Origin: Nakamurella panacisegetis
GTDB taxonomy: Bacteria > Actinomycetota > Actinomycetes > Mycobacteriales > Nakamurellaceae
Direction: 5' to 3'
DNA: 64,000 bases
Assembly (NCBI RefSeq): GCF_900104535.1
Contig: NZ_LT629710.1
Coordinates: 372,001 to 436,000 of the forward strand
In this document: piece after piece, positions 1-9,227 of the stretch
How positions within the stretch are numbered: position 1 is the stretch's first letter
How the letters are laid out: each line of letters opens with the position of its first letter
The notes under the pieces: generated by a model
Told to the model about the DNA's origin: nothing
Seen by the model: only the letters and a program-made list of their open reading frames with translations
Databases searched by the model: none
Translations under genes and position numbers: made by a program

Positions 1-446
1 TTCCAGAGCTCGGGCTCCTCGTCGATGAAGTCGGTCATCATCTGCACGCAGGCCGGGTCGTCGACCACGATCACCTCGACGCCCCGGCTGCGCAGCAGGT
101 CCTCGGCCCCGCGGAAGGTGCGGTTCTCCCCCACGATGACCCGCGGGATCTTGTAGAGCAGGATCGCCCCGGTACACATGTCGCAGGGCGACAATGTCGT
201 CACCATGGTGGCTTTGGCGTACACGCGGGCCGGAAGGCGGCCGGCGTTCTCCAGGCAGTCGGTCTCGCCGTGACGAATGGCGCTGCCCAGCTGCACGCGC
301 TGATTGGAACCGGTGGCCAGGATCTCGCCGTCGACCACCAACGCCGCCCCGATCGGGATACCTCCCTCGGACCGGCCCTTCCGGGCCGCGGCCACGGCGG
401 CGGCGAGATGTTCCAGATCGGTTGCGCTGGGGGTGGTCTGGCTCAT
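1..446 (-). CDS. Cytosine deaminase-like nucleoside/base deaminase, 3' end cut by window edge
   Basis: Zinc-dependent deaminase of the CDA fold, most like fungal-type cytosine deaminase, which converts cytosine to uracil and ammonia in pyrimidine salvage. Read leftward from ATG at 446, the protein starts MSQTTPSATDLEHLAAAV. The zinc ligands and catalytic Glu are visible as HGETDCLENAGR (HxE) followed by TLSPCDMCTGAI (PCxxC). The stretches EGGIPIGAAL and IPRVIVGEN also fit the yeast FCY1 pattern, rather than tRNA adenosine deaminase TadA, which has HAE and a different C-terminus. The frame is still open at base 1, so only about 148 codons are seen and the C-terminus is missing. It is divergent from the EEP gene, with about 76 bp between the starts. 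Substrate specificity is inferred from motif similarity only. Confidence 0.85.
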   Translation of the reverse strand, partial: MSQTTPSATDLEHLAAAVAAARKGRSEGGIPIGAALVVDGEILATGSNQRVQLGSAIRHGETDCLENAGRLPARVYAKATMVTTLSPCDMCTGAILLYKIPRVIVGENRTFRGAEDLLRSRGVEVIVVDDPACVQMMTDFIDEEPELW

Positions 447-522
447 GTGGATCCTCCGTGGGTGGCCTGGGAACATCGGCGGACGTCGCTCAGCGGTCCG
501 AGTCCATCGTTTCATCCCTGGC

Positions 523-1545
523 ATGCTGAACGGCATGCGGACCGACCCCGAACTGCCCCGCGACCGCCGGTCGCCGCGACTCGGCCTGCGCACGATCCTG
601 CCCGTGGCCGCCCTGGTCGGCGCCGGGGTGCGGCCGGAACGCCTCGGACTGTCGACGACACCGTATGTACTGCATGCCCTTTCGTTTCGCGGCCCGCTGA
701 GCCTGCTGCTCGCCTCGGCCGGCCTCGCCGTCCTGCGGGGCGGAACGACCACCCCCGGCCGGACCAGGACGACCGCCGGCCTGGCCCTGGCTCTAGCCGG
801 CCTCGGGCAGGCCGGCATCGTCGCCCGCCGTGGCTGGGCCTGCCGGCCGGTTCCCGGACGGGCGGATCTGGTGGCCATCAGCCTCAACACGCTGGGTGGC
901 GCCGCGACGCCGGAGCAGGTGGCCGCACTGGTACTCGCCGAACTCCCGGCCACCTCGTCGGTCATGGTGTCGCTACCGGAGACCTCGCCCGCCGATGCCG
1001 CCCGCATCGCGGACCGCCTGGCCGCCGCCGGACACCCGTTCCAGGCGTTCTCGACCACCGAGGGACCACGCCGGTTCGACACCACGAGTCTGCTGCTCAG
1101 TGAGAATCTGGGCTCCTACCAACAGGTTCCGGCCCCGCTGATGTTGCTCGGGGCCGTCCTCGCGACGCCCCGGTCCGGCTCCGGACCCACCTTCGCCGCC
1201 GTGCATCCCGGGGCCCCGGTGGCCGCGGTCGGGTACCCGGAGTGGGCGACCTACGTGTCACGCGCGGTGGACCTGTGCCGGTCGAACCCCGACTCGGTGG
1301 TCGCCGGTGACTTCAACGCCACCATCGACCACGGGCCGATGCGGCACCTGGAGCCGTCTTTCGACGCCGCGGTCCGGGCCGGCCGGGGGGCCGAGGGCAC
1401 GTGGCCCGCCGCATTCCCGGCGCCGCTGGCCGCACCGATCGACCACGTCCTGGTCAACGGCGGCTACGACGTGCTGGGCAGCCGGACGGTACGGGTGGGC
1501 GCCAGCGACCACCGCGCCGTGATCGTGCGACTGCGCCGTCGCTGA
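523..1545 (+). CDS. Membrane-anchored endonuclease/exonuclease/phosphatase (EEP) family protein
   Basis: EEP-fold hydrolase of about 340 residues; members cleave phosphodiester or phosphomonoester bonds in nucleic acids, phosphoinositides or sphingolipids, so the substrate cannot be named. The N-terminal third holds hydrophobic segments (about residues 15-30 and 45-90, for example LSLLLASAGLAVL), suggesting a membrane anchor with the catalytic domain outside. The catalytic half shows VVAGDFNAT (Asp/Asn pair), PIDHVLVN and the terminal GASDHRAVIV (Asp-His), which are diagnostic EEP motifs. ATG 523 is preferred, with ATG 535 possible. An upstream in-frame ATG at 304 would run through the divergent deaminase gene and is rejected. 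The gene ends 16 bp from the convergent oxidoreductase gene. Confidence 0.8.
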   Translation: MLNGMRTDPELPRDRRSPRLGLRTILPVAALVGAGVRPERLGLSTTPYVLHALSFRGPLSLLLASAGLAVLRGGTTTPGRTRTTAGLALALAGLGQAGIVARRGWACRPVPGRADLVAISLNTLGGAATPEQVAALVLAELPATSSVMVSLPETSPADAARIADRLAAAGHPFQAFSTTEGPRRFDTTSLLLSENLGSYQQVPAPLMLLGAVLATPRSGSGPTFAAVHPGAPVAAVGYPEWATYVSRAVDLCRSNPDSVVAGDFNATIDHGPMRHLEPSFDAAVRAGRGAEGTWPAAFPAPLAAPIDHVLVNGGYDVLGSRTVRVGASDHRAVIVRLRRR

Positions 1546-1561
1546 CCGGCCGTCGAACGGG

Positions 1562-3133
1562 TCAACCGGTCGGTCGACCCGCGCGCAGGGTGTCGACCGC
1601 GGCCGCGCCGCCCAAGCCGGAGACCCCGCCGCCACGCACCGTCCCGGCCCCGGCCAGCAGGATCTTCGTGCACCCAGGGACCTGCGTCCCGAACCGCTGG
1701 GCGGGCGTCGGGTCGACCTCGTCGTCGAGCCACGGCCAGCTCAGGTCGCCGTGGAAGATGTTGCCGCCGGGCATGCCCACCGAGGCCTCGACGTCGAGCG
1801 GGGAGGCGACGTCCAGGCAGAGCCGGCCGTTCGCGTCGCGGGCCAGGCAATCGGTGAGCGGTTCGGCCAGGTGCAGCTGCAGGGCGGCCAAGGCGGCCTC
1901 GGCCGCCTGCGCCCTAGCCGTCTCCGGGTCCTCGCGGAACAGCGCGTCGGGGGTGTGCAGCCCGAACAGCGTCAGGGTGGCTCCGGAGTGGCCGTTCAGG
2001 ATCGACGGGTCGGTCAGCGAGTGGCAATAGACCTCACCGGGGAGCGGCGACGAAATCCGGCCGGCCGCCGAATCCCGGTACGCCGCTTCGAGTTGGTCGA
2101 ACCCTTCCTCGAGATGCGTCGTACCGGCGAAGGCGACCGCCGGGTCGACGCCGGAAGCCAGACGAGGCAACCGATCCAGCAACATGTTGATCTTCAGCTG
2201 CGCACCGACCGGACGGGCCGCGGGCCGGCCGAGCCATTGCTGAACAGTCATCGGGGCCACCGCGGCCAGCAGGACATCGGCCGCGAAGTCGCGTCCGTCG
2301 GCGGTGGCCGCTCGCACACCGTCGGTGTCCTCGCCGGCCGAGACCACTCGGGCCCCGGTGACGATCTGGACCCCGACCTCCACCGCCCTGGCGGTGAGCG
2401 CTTCGGCGACCGCGCCCATCCCGCCCATGGGCACCAACCACTCGCCGGTCCCCCGGCCGATCAGGTGGTAGAGAAAACACCGGTTGGCCAGCAACGACTC
2501 GTCGAACAGGGAGGTGTGCGTGCCGATCAGGCCATCGGTGGCCACCACCCCGCGGACCAGGTCGTCGTCGAAACGGCGGGTGATCCCGACGCCGAGCGGA
2601 GTCTCGAAGATGTCCGTCCAGAGCTGGGGGCCGGCCGCCGCGACGACGGCCTCCCTGACCTGCGAGCGGGTGCGCATCGGCCCCGACAGAGCGGGGGCGA
2701 GCACCCTCGCCATCTGCGCGCACTCAGCGTAGAACTGCTGCCACGCTTGAAACTCGCGGTCGGATCCGGTCAGCGCACGGAACGAGGCGGACGTGGCCGG
2801 ACCGGGCTTGCGTTCGACCAGCAGGCCGCCGGGCACTCCGTCTCGCCGGTACGGGGTGTAGGAGGACACGTCGCGCGACAGGAGCGTCAGGTCGATACCG
2901 AGTTCGTCGATCAGCTGCTGCGGCATCAGTGAGACGAGATAGGAGTAGCGACTCAACCGGACCGGGTGGCCGGCGAACACACGACTGCCGACGCTCGCCC
3001 CGCCCAGGTGGTCCGCCGCCTCGAGCAGGGTGACCCGCGCACCCGTCCGGGCGGCGAGAATGGAAGCGACCAAACCGTTGTGGCCGCCGCCGACCACCAG
3101 CACCCGATCAGCACCCGACCGCATCACCGTCAC
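1562..3133 (-). CDS. PYROXD2/phytoene-desaturase-like FAD-dependent oxidoreductase
   Basis: FAD-dependent amine oxidase/phytoene dehydrogenase superfamily protein of 523 residues, the usual length for the PYROXD2 group. The dinucleotide-binding motif is VLVVGGGHNGLVASILAARTG at about residues 11-31, followed by LLEAADHLGGAS, the ribose-binding acidic residue and the typical GG turn. The C-terminal flavin-binding region is AGAGTVRGGGVSGLGGAAAV. There are no carotenoid genes (crtB, crtE) nearby, so a role in carotenoid synthesis is not supported and the substrate is unknown. It has its own promoter region, about 200 bp, shared with the divergent DUF4190 gene. Confidence 0.8.
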   Translation of the reverse strand: MTVMRSGADRVLVVGGGHNGLVASILAARTGARVTLLEAADHLGGASVGSRVFAGHPVRLSRYSYLVSLMPQQLIDELGIDLTLLSRDVSSYTPYRRDGVPGGLLVERKPGPATSASFRALTGSDREFQAWQQFYAECAQMARVLAPALSGPMRTRSQVREAVVAAAGPQLWTDIFETPLGVGITRRFDDDLVRGVVATDGLIGTHTSLFDESLLANRCFLYHLIGRGTGEWLVPMGGMGAVAEALTARAVEVGVQIVTGARVVSAGEDTDGVRAATADGRDFAADVLLAAVAPMTVQQWLGRPAARPVGAQLKINMLLDRLPRLASGVDPAVAFAGTTHLEEGFDQLEAAYRDSAAGRISSPLPGEVYCHSLTDPSILNGHSGATLTLFGLHTPDALFREDPETARAQAAEAALAALQLHLAEPLTDCLARDANGRLCLDVASPLDVEASVGMPGGNIFHGDLSWPWLDDEVDPTPAQRFGTQVPGCTKILLAGAGTVRGGGVSGLGGAAAVDTLRAGRPTG

Positions 3134-3340
3134 CTGCGTTCCCGCTCGCCGCGCCGCGCCGCCCGACCCGCGTCGGCGTCGAGGTCACGTGGATGCCGGT
3201 CAGCGTAGGGCACACACGGGTCCAACGACCCGGTCCGTCGACCCCTGCAGCAGCTATGCTCCGACCAACATCGCGCACCAGGCGACGCCCGGAGAGCTTG
3301 CACCCGGCACTGCGCACCGACGACGAACTGGGGAACCTCG

Positions 3341-3961
3341 ATGACCACGCCGGACCCGTATCAACCGCCCCCCTCCGACCCGCACGGGTATCCGACATCG
3401 GGTTATCCGGCGGGCAGCGGCTATCCGCCGCCCGCGTCGCAACCGCCGTCAACCCCGCCCGGGTACCCGGGTCAGGGCGGGTACCCCGGACCGGACCCGA
3501 TCCCCGGCCATCTGGCCGGCTCCCCCGACACCAGCGGATATCCGGCGCTGCCCGCGCCCGGTGGGTACGGCCCCCCGCCCGCCTACCCGACCGGCGCTTA
3601 CCCACCGGCGACCTCGGGCTACCCCCCGGCCTACGGCACTCCGGGCTACTGCGTTCCGACCTACGGTGTGCCGATGGTTCCGGGCTATCCGGTCGGTCCG
3701 CGCAACGGCATGGGCACCGCTGCTCTGGTGCTCGGAATCATCGGCGTTGTCTTCTGCTGGAACTTCATCGGGTTCATCCTCGGGATCCTCGCCGTCATCT
3801 TCGGTGCCGTCGGGCTGGGCCGGGTCAAGAGCGGCGAGGCGACCAATCGAGGAGCGGCGATGGCCGGTCTCGTCCTGGGAATCATCGCCGCCGTGCTGCT
3901 GATCGTCGTGTTCGTCGCTGTGCTCGGCTCCGTCGGTTTCGGCATCTACACCAACTCCTGA
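3341..3961 (+). CDS. DUF4190 membrane protein with Pro/Gly/Tyr-rich N-terminus
   Basis: 206-residue two-helix membrane protein. The first 115 residues are low-complexity, built from GYP/YPP/GSGYP-type repeats. Two hydrophobic helices follow at about residues 125-155 (AALVLGIIGVVFCWNFIGFI) and 170-200 (GLVLGIIAAVLLIVVFVAVL), with GRVKSGEATNRGAAMAG between them. This helix-loop-helix pattern is DUF4190, common and functionally undefined in actinobacteria. The N-terminal tail is probably cytoplasmic and disordered. The start ATG at 3341 is the only one ahead of the repeat tail. It lies about 50 bp upstream of the ABC exporter on the same strand, with no evidence of joint function. Confidence 0.8.
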   Translation: MTTPDPYQPPPSDPHGYPTSGYPAGSGYPPPASQPPSTPPGYPGQGGYPGPDPIPGHLAGSPDTSGYPALPAPGGYGPPPAYPTGAYPPATSGYPPAYGTPGYCVPTYGVPMVPGYPVGPRNGMGTAALVLGIIGVVFCWNFIGFILGILAVIFGAVGLGRVKSGEATNRGAAMAGLVLGIIAAVLLIVVFVAVLGSVGFGIYTNS

Positions 3962-4011
3962 CGCGACACCGCACGGCACCGGCTGTCGGTGACCGCGGTT
4001 ACCGTGACCAG

Positions 4012-7000
4012 GTGCCACCTGCCTCCGACGTCGACACCGATCTGCCCACCAATGCGGTCACCACGCCCGCCGCACCGGAGACACCCCGAGCCGCCGGGTG
4101 GATCCGCCGGCTGTGGGCATACTGCCGACGGCACCCGACCGCCGCCTGGCTGGCCGGGCTGTCCGCGCTCGCCGGGGTGGGCCTCGGAGCGCTGACTCCG
4201 CTACTGACCGGCGCCGCGGTGGACCATGCCCGCTCCGGGCACACCGCGGGCCTTCCGCTGATCATCACCGCACTGGTGGTGCTGGCCCTGATCCGCTTCG
4301 GGTCGTCGTTCATCCGCCGCTGGGCCGGCGGCCGGCTGTCCCTGGACGTGCAGCACGACATGCGTCAGGACGTGTTCGCCGCGTTGGCCCGCTTGGACGG
4401 GGCGGCGCAGGACGCGCTCCGCACCGGCCAGGTGGTCTCCCGCGCCTCGTCGGATCTGCAGATGGTGCAGGGCCTGCTGGCCGTCGTACCGCTGTCGGCC
4501 GGGCAGGTCGTGCTGTTCGTGGCCTCGCTGGCGATCATGGTGTGGCTCTCACCGTTGCTGACCCTGACCGCCCTGATCACCCTCCCGGCGATCTTCCTGC
4601 TGACCAGGGCCACCCGGACGACGCTGTTCCCGGCCACCTGGGCCGCCCAGCAGTCGGCGGCCGAAGTGGCCGAGATCGTCGAGGAGGACGTCACCGGCGT
4701 CCGGGTGGTGAAGGGCTTCGGCCAGGAGGACCGCGAGACCGGACGGCTCCGCCGGGGGGCGGCCCGGCTGTACGCGGACCGGATGCGGGCGGTCCGCCTC
4801 ACCGCCCGGCTCAATCCCGGGTTGGTCGCGCTCACCGCCCTCGGGCAGGTCGGAGTGCTCGCCCTCGGCGGCTACCTGGCCCTGCACGGCACCATCAGCG
4901 TCGGCACCTTCCTGTCGTTCACCCTCTATCTGTCCCAGCTGGTGTCGCCCACCCGCACCCTGTCCTTCCTGCTCATCCTCGGTCAACAGGCCAGGGCCTC
5001 GGTGGAGCGGGTGGTGGAGATCATCGACTCCCGGGCGGCGATCACCGATCCGGTCGGGCCGGCCACCCCGGTTCCGCCCGGCCCGATCGACGTCGACCTG
5101 ATCGGCGTCCGCTTCGGCTACACCCACGACGAGCCGGTGCTGGACGACTTCACCCTGCACGTCCCGGCTGGCTCCACCGTGGCGCTGGTCGGCGCGTCCG
5201 GCTCCGGCAAGTCGACGGTGTCCCTGCTGCTACCCCGCTTCTACGAGGGCCAGTCCGGCTCGATCCGGCTCGGCGGCGTCGACATCCGGGACTTCACCCT
5301 GGCCGACCTGCGAGGGACGGTCGGGGTGGTGTTCGAGGAGGCGTTCCTGTTCTCCGCCTCGATCGCGGCGAACATCGGATACGGCCGACCCGAGGCGACC
5401 GACGCCGATATCCGCGCCGCCGCACGGGCAGCAGAGGCCGAGGACTTCATCGACGCGCTGCCCGAGGGCTTCGACACGGTGATCGGCGAACGCGGCCTCA
5501 CCCTGTCCGGGGGCCAGCGGCAACGTCTGGCCCTGGCCCGGGCGATGATCACCGATCCCAGGGTCCTCGTCCTCGACGACGCCACCAGCGCCGTCGACCC
5601 GGTGACCGAGGCGGCCATCCACAGCACCCTGCACCGACTGACCGCCGACCGCACGACCATCCTGATCGCGCACCGCCGTAGCACCCTGGAGCTGGCCGAC
5701 ACCGTCGCCATGGTGGTGGCCGGCCGGGTGGTGGACACCGGCACGCACGACGATCTGATGGTCCGCTGCGCGCCGTATCGCGAGTTGCTCGGCGGCGACG
5801 GCGAGGAGATCGACCGCTCCGCCCCGACCGCCCGGCCGGTGGCCGACCCGGCCGACGACGGCCTCACCCCCGATCTGTGGCCGGCCGTCGAAACGACGTC
5901 GGAGATGAAGATCCGGACCATCGAGAACCCCCGCGTCGGCGGTGGCCCGGGCGGGGGCATGCTCGGCTCGTTGCCGGCCACCCCCGACCTCCTGGCCCGG
6001 GTCGCCGCGCTCCCCCCGGCCACCGATCCGCCCCCGCCCGAACTGCCGGACGACCTAGTGGTGCCCAAGACCGGCAAGGCGGCCGCGGCCGCCTTGCAGG
6101 ATCCGCACCCACTGCTGGGAAAGTTGTCGCTCAGCCGCACCCTGCGCCCGGTCCGGGCCCTGCTGATCCTGTCCCTGATCCTGATCGCGGCCGACGCGGT
6201 GGCCGCCCTGATGCTGCCGATTCTGATCAAACGCGGCATCGACGACGGCGTCGCCAAGGGCGCCATCGGAGTGGTGTGGACTGCATCGGTCATTTCCCTG
6301 CTGATCGTGGTGGCCGACTACGCGATCCAGCGCTGGCAGCAGATCGTCACCGGCAAGGCCGGTGAAACCGTCCTGTACGGCCTGCGCATCCGCGAGTTCG
6401 CCCACCTGCAGCGCCTCGGGCTGGACTTCTACGAACGAGAGATGGCCGGCCGGATCATGACGAGGATGACGGCCGACGTCGATGCCTTGTCGTCCTTCCT
6501 GCAGACCGGACTGGTCACGTCCGTCGTCTCGTTGGCCACTTTCGGCGGCATCGCGGTGGTCCTGCTCTTCATGAACGTCGGGCTGGCGCTCCTCGCCTTC
6601 TCGGTGCTGCCGCCACTGGCGGTGGCCACCTTCTTCTTCCGGCGCTACTCGACCAGGGCGTACACGGAGGCACGGGAGAAGGTCAGCATCGTGAACGCCG
6701 ATCTGCAGGAGAACGTCTCCGGCATGCGGATCACCCAGGCCCTGGGCCGGGAGGAGACCAACGCGGCCGGTTTCGCCGCCCGCAGCGAGGACTACCGCCG
6801 CTCGCGGATGCGGGCCCAGACGGCGATCTCGATCTACTTCCCGTTCGTCGCTCTGCTCAGCGAACTGGCCGCCGCCCTGGTGCTCGGCGTCGGTGCGCAC
6901 CGAGTGGTCACCGGGGCGGTGACGGCCGGAACCCTGGTCGCCTTCGTCCTGTACCTGGACTCGTTCTTCTCCCCGATCCAGCAGCTGTCGCAGATCTTCG

Positions 7001-7839
7001 ACGGCTACCAGCAGGCCGCCGTGGGCCTGAGCCGGATCGGTGATCTGCTCTCCACCCCGACCTCGACCCCGCCGGCGGCCCATCCGGTCCCCGCGCCGGC
7101 GCTGACCGGTCACGTCGCGGCGAAGGACGTCGGATTCCGGTACTCCACCGCCCAACCGGGCGCCGCCGCCGCGCTGGACGGGGTGACCCTGGACATCACC
7201 TCCGGGGAGACGGTCGCCGTGGTCGGCCCGACCGGGGCCGGCAAGTCCACGCTGGTCAAGCTGATCGCGCGGTTCTACGACGTGACGTCCGGCGCGATCC
7301 TGATCGACGGCGTCGACGTCCGCTCGCTGGAGCTCGGCTCCTACCGCCGGCAGCTCGGTGTGGTGCCCCAGGAGCCGCACCTGTTCTCCGGCACGGTCCG
7401 CGACAACATCGCCTACGGGCGTCCGGACGCCTCCGACCGCGACGTCGAAGCGGCCGCCCGCTCGGTCGGAGCCGTCGCGGCCATCGCCGGGCTACGCGGC
7501 GGCTTCCGGCACCAGGTCGAGGAACGCGGACGCAATCTCTCGGCCGGGCAGCGGCAGCTGATCTCGCTGGCCCGGGCCGAGCTGGTGAACCCGGAGTTGC
7601 TGCTCCTTGACGAGGCCACCGCCGCGCTGGATCCGGCGGCCGAGGCCGCGGTGCTCGCGGCCACGGACCGTCTGGCCCGGGGGCGGACCACGATCGTCGT
7701 CGCGCACCGGCTGACCACGGCGTCCCGCGCCGATCGGATCATCGTCATGGACCACGGCAAGGTGGTCGAGATCGGCACGCACGCGGACCTGCTCGACCGC
7801 GGCGGCCTCTACAGCCGCCTCTACGCCGAGCAGCCGTGA
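4012..7839 (+). CDS. Fused tandem ABC exporter (TMD-NBD-TMD-NBD)
   Basis: A single 1275-residue polypeptide carrying both halves of a type IV ABC exporter. Half 1 has a six-helix transmembrane domain (about residues 40-320) and an NBD with Walker A GASGSGKST (about 394), LSGGQRQR and VLVLDDATSAVD. Half 2 has its TMD from about 710 and an NBD with GPTGAGKST (about 1071), LSAGQRQL and LLLLDEATAALD. The halves are asymmetric: NBD1 has Asp where the catalytic Glu should follow Walker B, and its Q-loop reads VVFEEAFLFS instead of VPQxxxLFS. This is the pattern of one degenerate ATP site seen in heterodimeric exporters. The GTG start at 4012 follows the DUF4190 stop by 50 bp with no clear ribosome site; longer in-frame extension is shadow reading of DUF4190. 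Substrate unknown (drug or lipid export is usual). Confidence 0.88.
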   Translation: MPPASDVDTDLPTNAVTTPAAPETPRAAGWIRRLWAYCRRHPTAAWLAGLSALAGVGLGALTPLLTGAAVDHARSGHTAGLPLIITALVVLALIRFGSSFIRRWAGGRLSLDVQHDMRQDVFAALARLDGAAQDALRTGQVVSRASSDLQMVQGLLAVVPLSAGQVVLFVASLAIMVWLSPLLTLTALITLPAIFLLTRATRTTLFPATWAAQQSAAEVAEIVEEDVTGVRVVKGFGQEDRETGRLRRGAARLYADRMRAVRLTARLNPGLVALTALGQVGVLALGGYLALHGTISVGTFLSFTLYLSQLVSPTRTLSFLLILGQQARASVERVVEIIDSRAAITDPVGPATPVPPGPIDVDLIGVRFGYTHDEPVLDDFTLHVPAGSTVALVGASGSGKSTVSLLLPRFYEGQSGSIRLGGVDIRDFTLADLRGTVGVVFEEAFLFSASIAANIGYGRPEATDADIRAAARAAEAEDFIDALPEGFDTVIGERGLTLSGGQRQRLALARAMITDPRVLVLDDATSAVDPVTEAAIHSTLHRLTADRTTILIAHRRSTLELADTVAMVVAGRVVDTGTHDDLMVRCAPYRELLGGDGEEIDRSAPTARPVADPADDGLTPDLWPAVETTSEMKIRTIENPRVGGGPGGGMLGSLPATPDLLARVAALPPATDPPPPELPDDLVVPKTGKAAAAALQDPHPLLGKLSLSRTLRPVRALLILSLILIAADAVAALMLPILIKRGIDDGVAKGAIGVVWTASVISLLIVVADYAIQRWQQIVTGKAGETVLYGLRIREFAHLQRLGLDFYEREMAGRIMTRMTADVDALSSFLQTGLVTSVVSLATFGGIAVVLLFMNVGLALLAFSVLPPLAVATFFFRRYSTRAYTEAREKVSIVNADLQENVSGMRITQALGREETNAAGFAARSEDYRRSRMRAQTAISIYFPFVALLSELAAALVLGVGAHRVVTGAVTAGTLVAFVLYLDSFFSPIQQLSQIFDGYQQAAVGLSRIGDLLSTPTSTPPAAHPVPAPALTGHVAAKDVGFRYSTAQPGAAAALDGVTLDITSGETVAVVGPTGAGKSTLVKLIARFYDVTSGAILIDGVDVRSLELGSYRRQLGVVPQEPHLFSGTVRDNIAYGRPDASDRDVEAAARSVGAVAAIAGLRGGFRHQVEERGRNLSAGQRQLISLARAELVNPELLLLDEATAALDPAAEAAVLAATDRLARGRTTIVVAHRLTTASRADRIIVMDHGKVVEIGTHADLLDRGGLYSRLYAEQP

Positions 7840-7887
7840 CGGAGCCTCGTGCGGCGCCGGGCCGGAACCGCTCGTAAGTTGGTCGGC

Positions 7888-9072
7888 ATGACCCCCGTGT
7901 TGCCGGACCTGCTGAACATCGACGCCACGCTGAGCGACACCGAGCGGGACATCCGGACCGCCACTCGCCACCTGGTGGACGACCTGGTGCGGCCGCACAT
8001 CGCCCGCTGGTATGCCGACGGCCGCATCCCGGCCCGGCAGCTGGCCGCCCAGTTCGGCGAGTCCGGTCTCCTGGGTATGCACCTCGACGGCTACGGGTGT
8101 GCCGGGGCCTCGGCGGTCGAGTACGGATTGGCCTGCCTGGAGCTGGAGGCCGGCGACTCCGGCGTCCGATCGCTGGTCTCGGTCCAGGGATCACTGGCCA
8201 TGTATCCGATCTGGAAGTACGGATCGGACGAGCAGAAGGACCGGTGGCTGCCCGGGATGGCCGCCGGTGAACTGCTCGGCTGCTTCGGGCTCACCGAACC
8301 CGACTCCGGCTCCGACCCGGCATCGATGACCACCCGGGCGACCCGGACCGCCGACGGGTTCCGTCTCGACGGCGTCAAGATGTGGATCACCAACGGCACC
8401 GTCGCCGACGTGGCCGTCATCTGGGCCAAGACGACCGACGAGGACAGCGGGCGGGACGTGGTGCGTGGGTTCCTGGTGCCGACCGGCACTCCGGGATTCA
8501 GCGCGCGAGAGGTGCCGGCCAAGCTGTCCCTCCGTGCCTCGGCCACCGCGGAAATCGTTCTGCACGGGGTGGAGGTACCGGAGACGGCGATCCTGCCGCA
8601 CGTCACCGGGCTCCGCGGACCGTTGGGCTGCTTGAACCAGGCCAGAGCCGGAATCCTCTTCGGCGCCCTCGGCGCCGCCCGCGATGCCCTGGCCAGCGCC
8701 CTGGACTATGCGACCACCCGCATCCAGTTCGGTCGACCGCTGGCCGGCTTCCAACTGACCCAGGCCAAGTTGGCCGACATGACGACCGCCTGGAACAGCG
8801 CCTACCTGATGGCCTTGCACATCGGCCGTGCGGTGGATGCCGGCACGGCCACCCCCCAGGCGATCTCCATGGGCAAGTTGCACTCCACCCGCACTGCGCT
8901 GGACATCGCCCGCACCAGCCGGACCATCCTCGGGGCCAGTGGCATCACCGGCGACTACCCGGTGATGCGGCACGCGGCCAACCTGGAAACGGTGCTCACC
9001 TACGAGGGAACGGCCGAGATCCATCAGCTGATCCTGGGCAAGGCCCTGACCGGATTCGATGCCTTCGCATGA
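7888..9072 (+). CDS. Glutaryl-CoA dehydrogenase-like acyl-CoA dehydrogenase
   Basis: FAD-dependent acyl-CoA dehydrogenase, 394 residues, closest in pattern to glutaryl-CoA dehydrogenase, which oxidises and decarboxylates glutaryl-CoA to crotonyl-CoA in lysine/tryptophan breakdown. Shared landmarks are DSGVRSLVSVQGSLAM, ELLGCFGLTEPDSGSDPASM (FAD/substrate loop), KLSLRASATAEIVL, GCLNQARAGI and the catalytic base in LTYEGTAEIHQLILGKALTG. ATG 7888 is chosen over the upstream in-frame start because it places the N-terminus at the family position. No CoA-transferase, ligase or ETF gene is beside it, so pathway membership is from sequence pattern alone. The short gap after the ABC gene (48 bp) may allow co-transcription. 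Confidence 0.85.
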   Translation: MTPVLPDLLNIDATLSDTERDIRTATRHLVDDLVRPHIARWYADGRIPARQLAAQFGESGLLGMHLDGYGCAGASAVEYGLACLELEAGDSGVRSLVSVQGSLAMYPIWKYGSDEQKDRWLPGMAAGELLGCFGLTEPDSGSDPASMTTRATRTADGFRLDGVKMWITNGTVADVAVIWAKTTDEDSGRDVVRGFLVPTGTPGFSAREVPAKLSLRASATAEIVLHGVEVPETAILPHVTGLRGPLGCLNQARAGILFGALGAARDALASALDYATTRIQFGRPLAGFQLTQAKLADMTTAWNSAYLMALHIGRAVDAGTATPQAISMGKLHSTRTALDIARTSRTILGASGITGDYPVMRHAANLETVLTYEGTAEIHQLILGKALTGFDAFA

Positions 9073-9140
9073 GATCCGCGTGGCCCACCAACCCGGCCCA
9101 GGGTTGCGCCGACACGGAAAGGGAAACTGTGAGGCATGTC

Positions 9141-9173
9141 CCGCCGTCAGTTCACCCCGTTGCGTGACGGCGG
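9141..9173 (+). terminator. Possible hairpin terminator after the acyl-CoA dehydrogenase
   Basis: The 9-bp arms ccgccgtca (9141-9149) and tgacggcgg (9165-9173) are exact inverted repeats with a 15-nt loop, 69 bp after the stop codon. No T-run follows. A -35-like TTGACA starts at 9181 just downstream, ahead of kgd, but no good -10 is visible at the right distance. Confidence 0.4.
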
Positions 9174-9227
9174 ACTAGCCTTGACAGGTCTACACATCGT
9201 CCAGAGTCGAGAAGGCGGATCGCGACA

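Noticed and set aside
3193-4011. In-frame N-terminal extension of the ABC exporter by 273 codons
   Set aside because: It runs through the DUF4190 gene in another frame and is Arg/Pro-rich nonsense; the membrane domain begins after GTG 4012.
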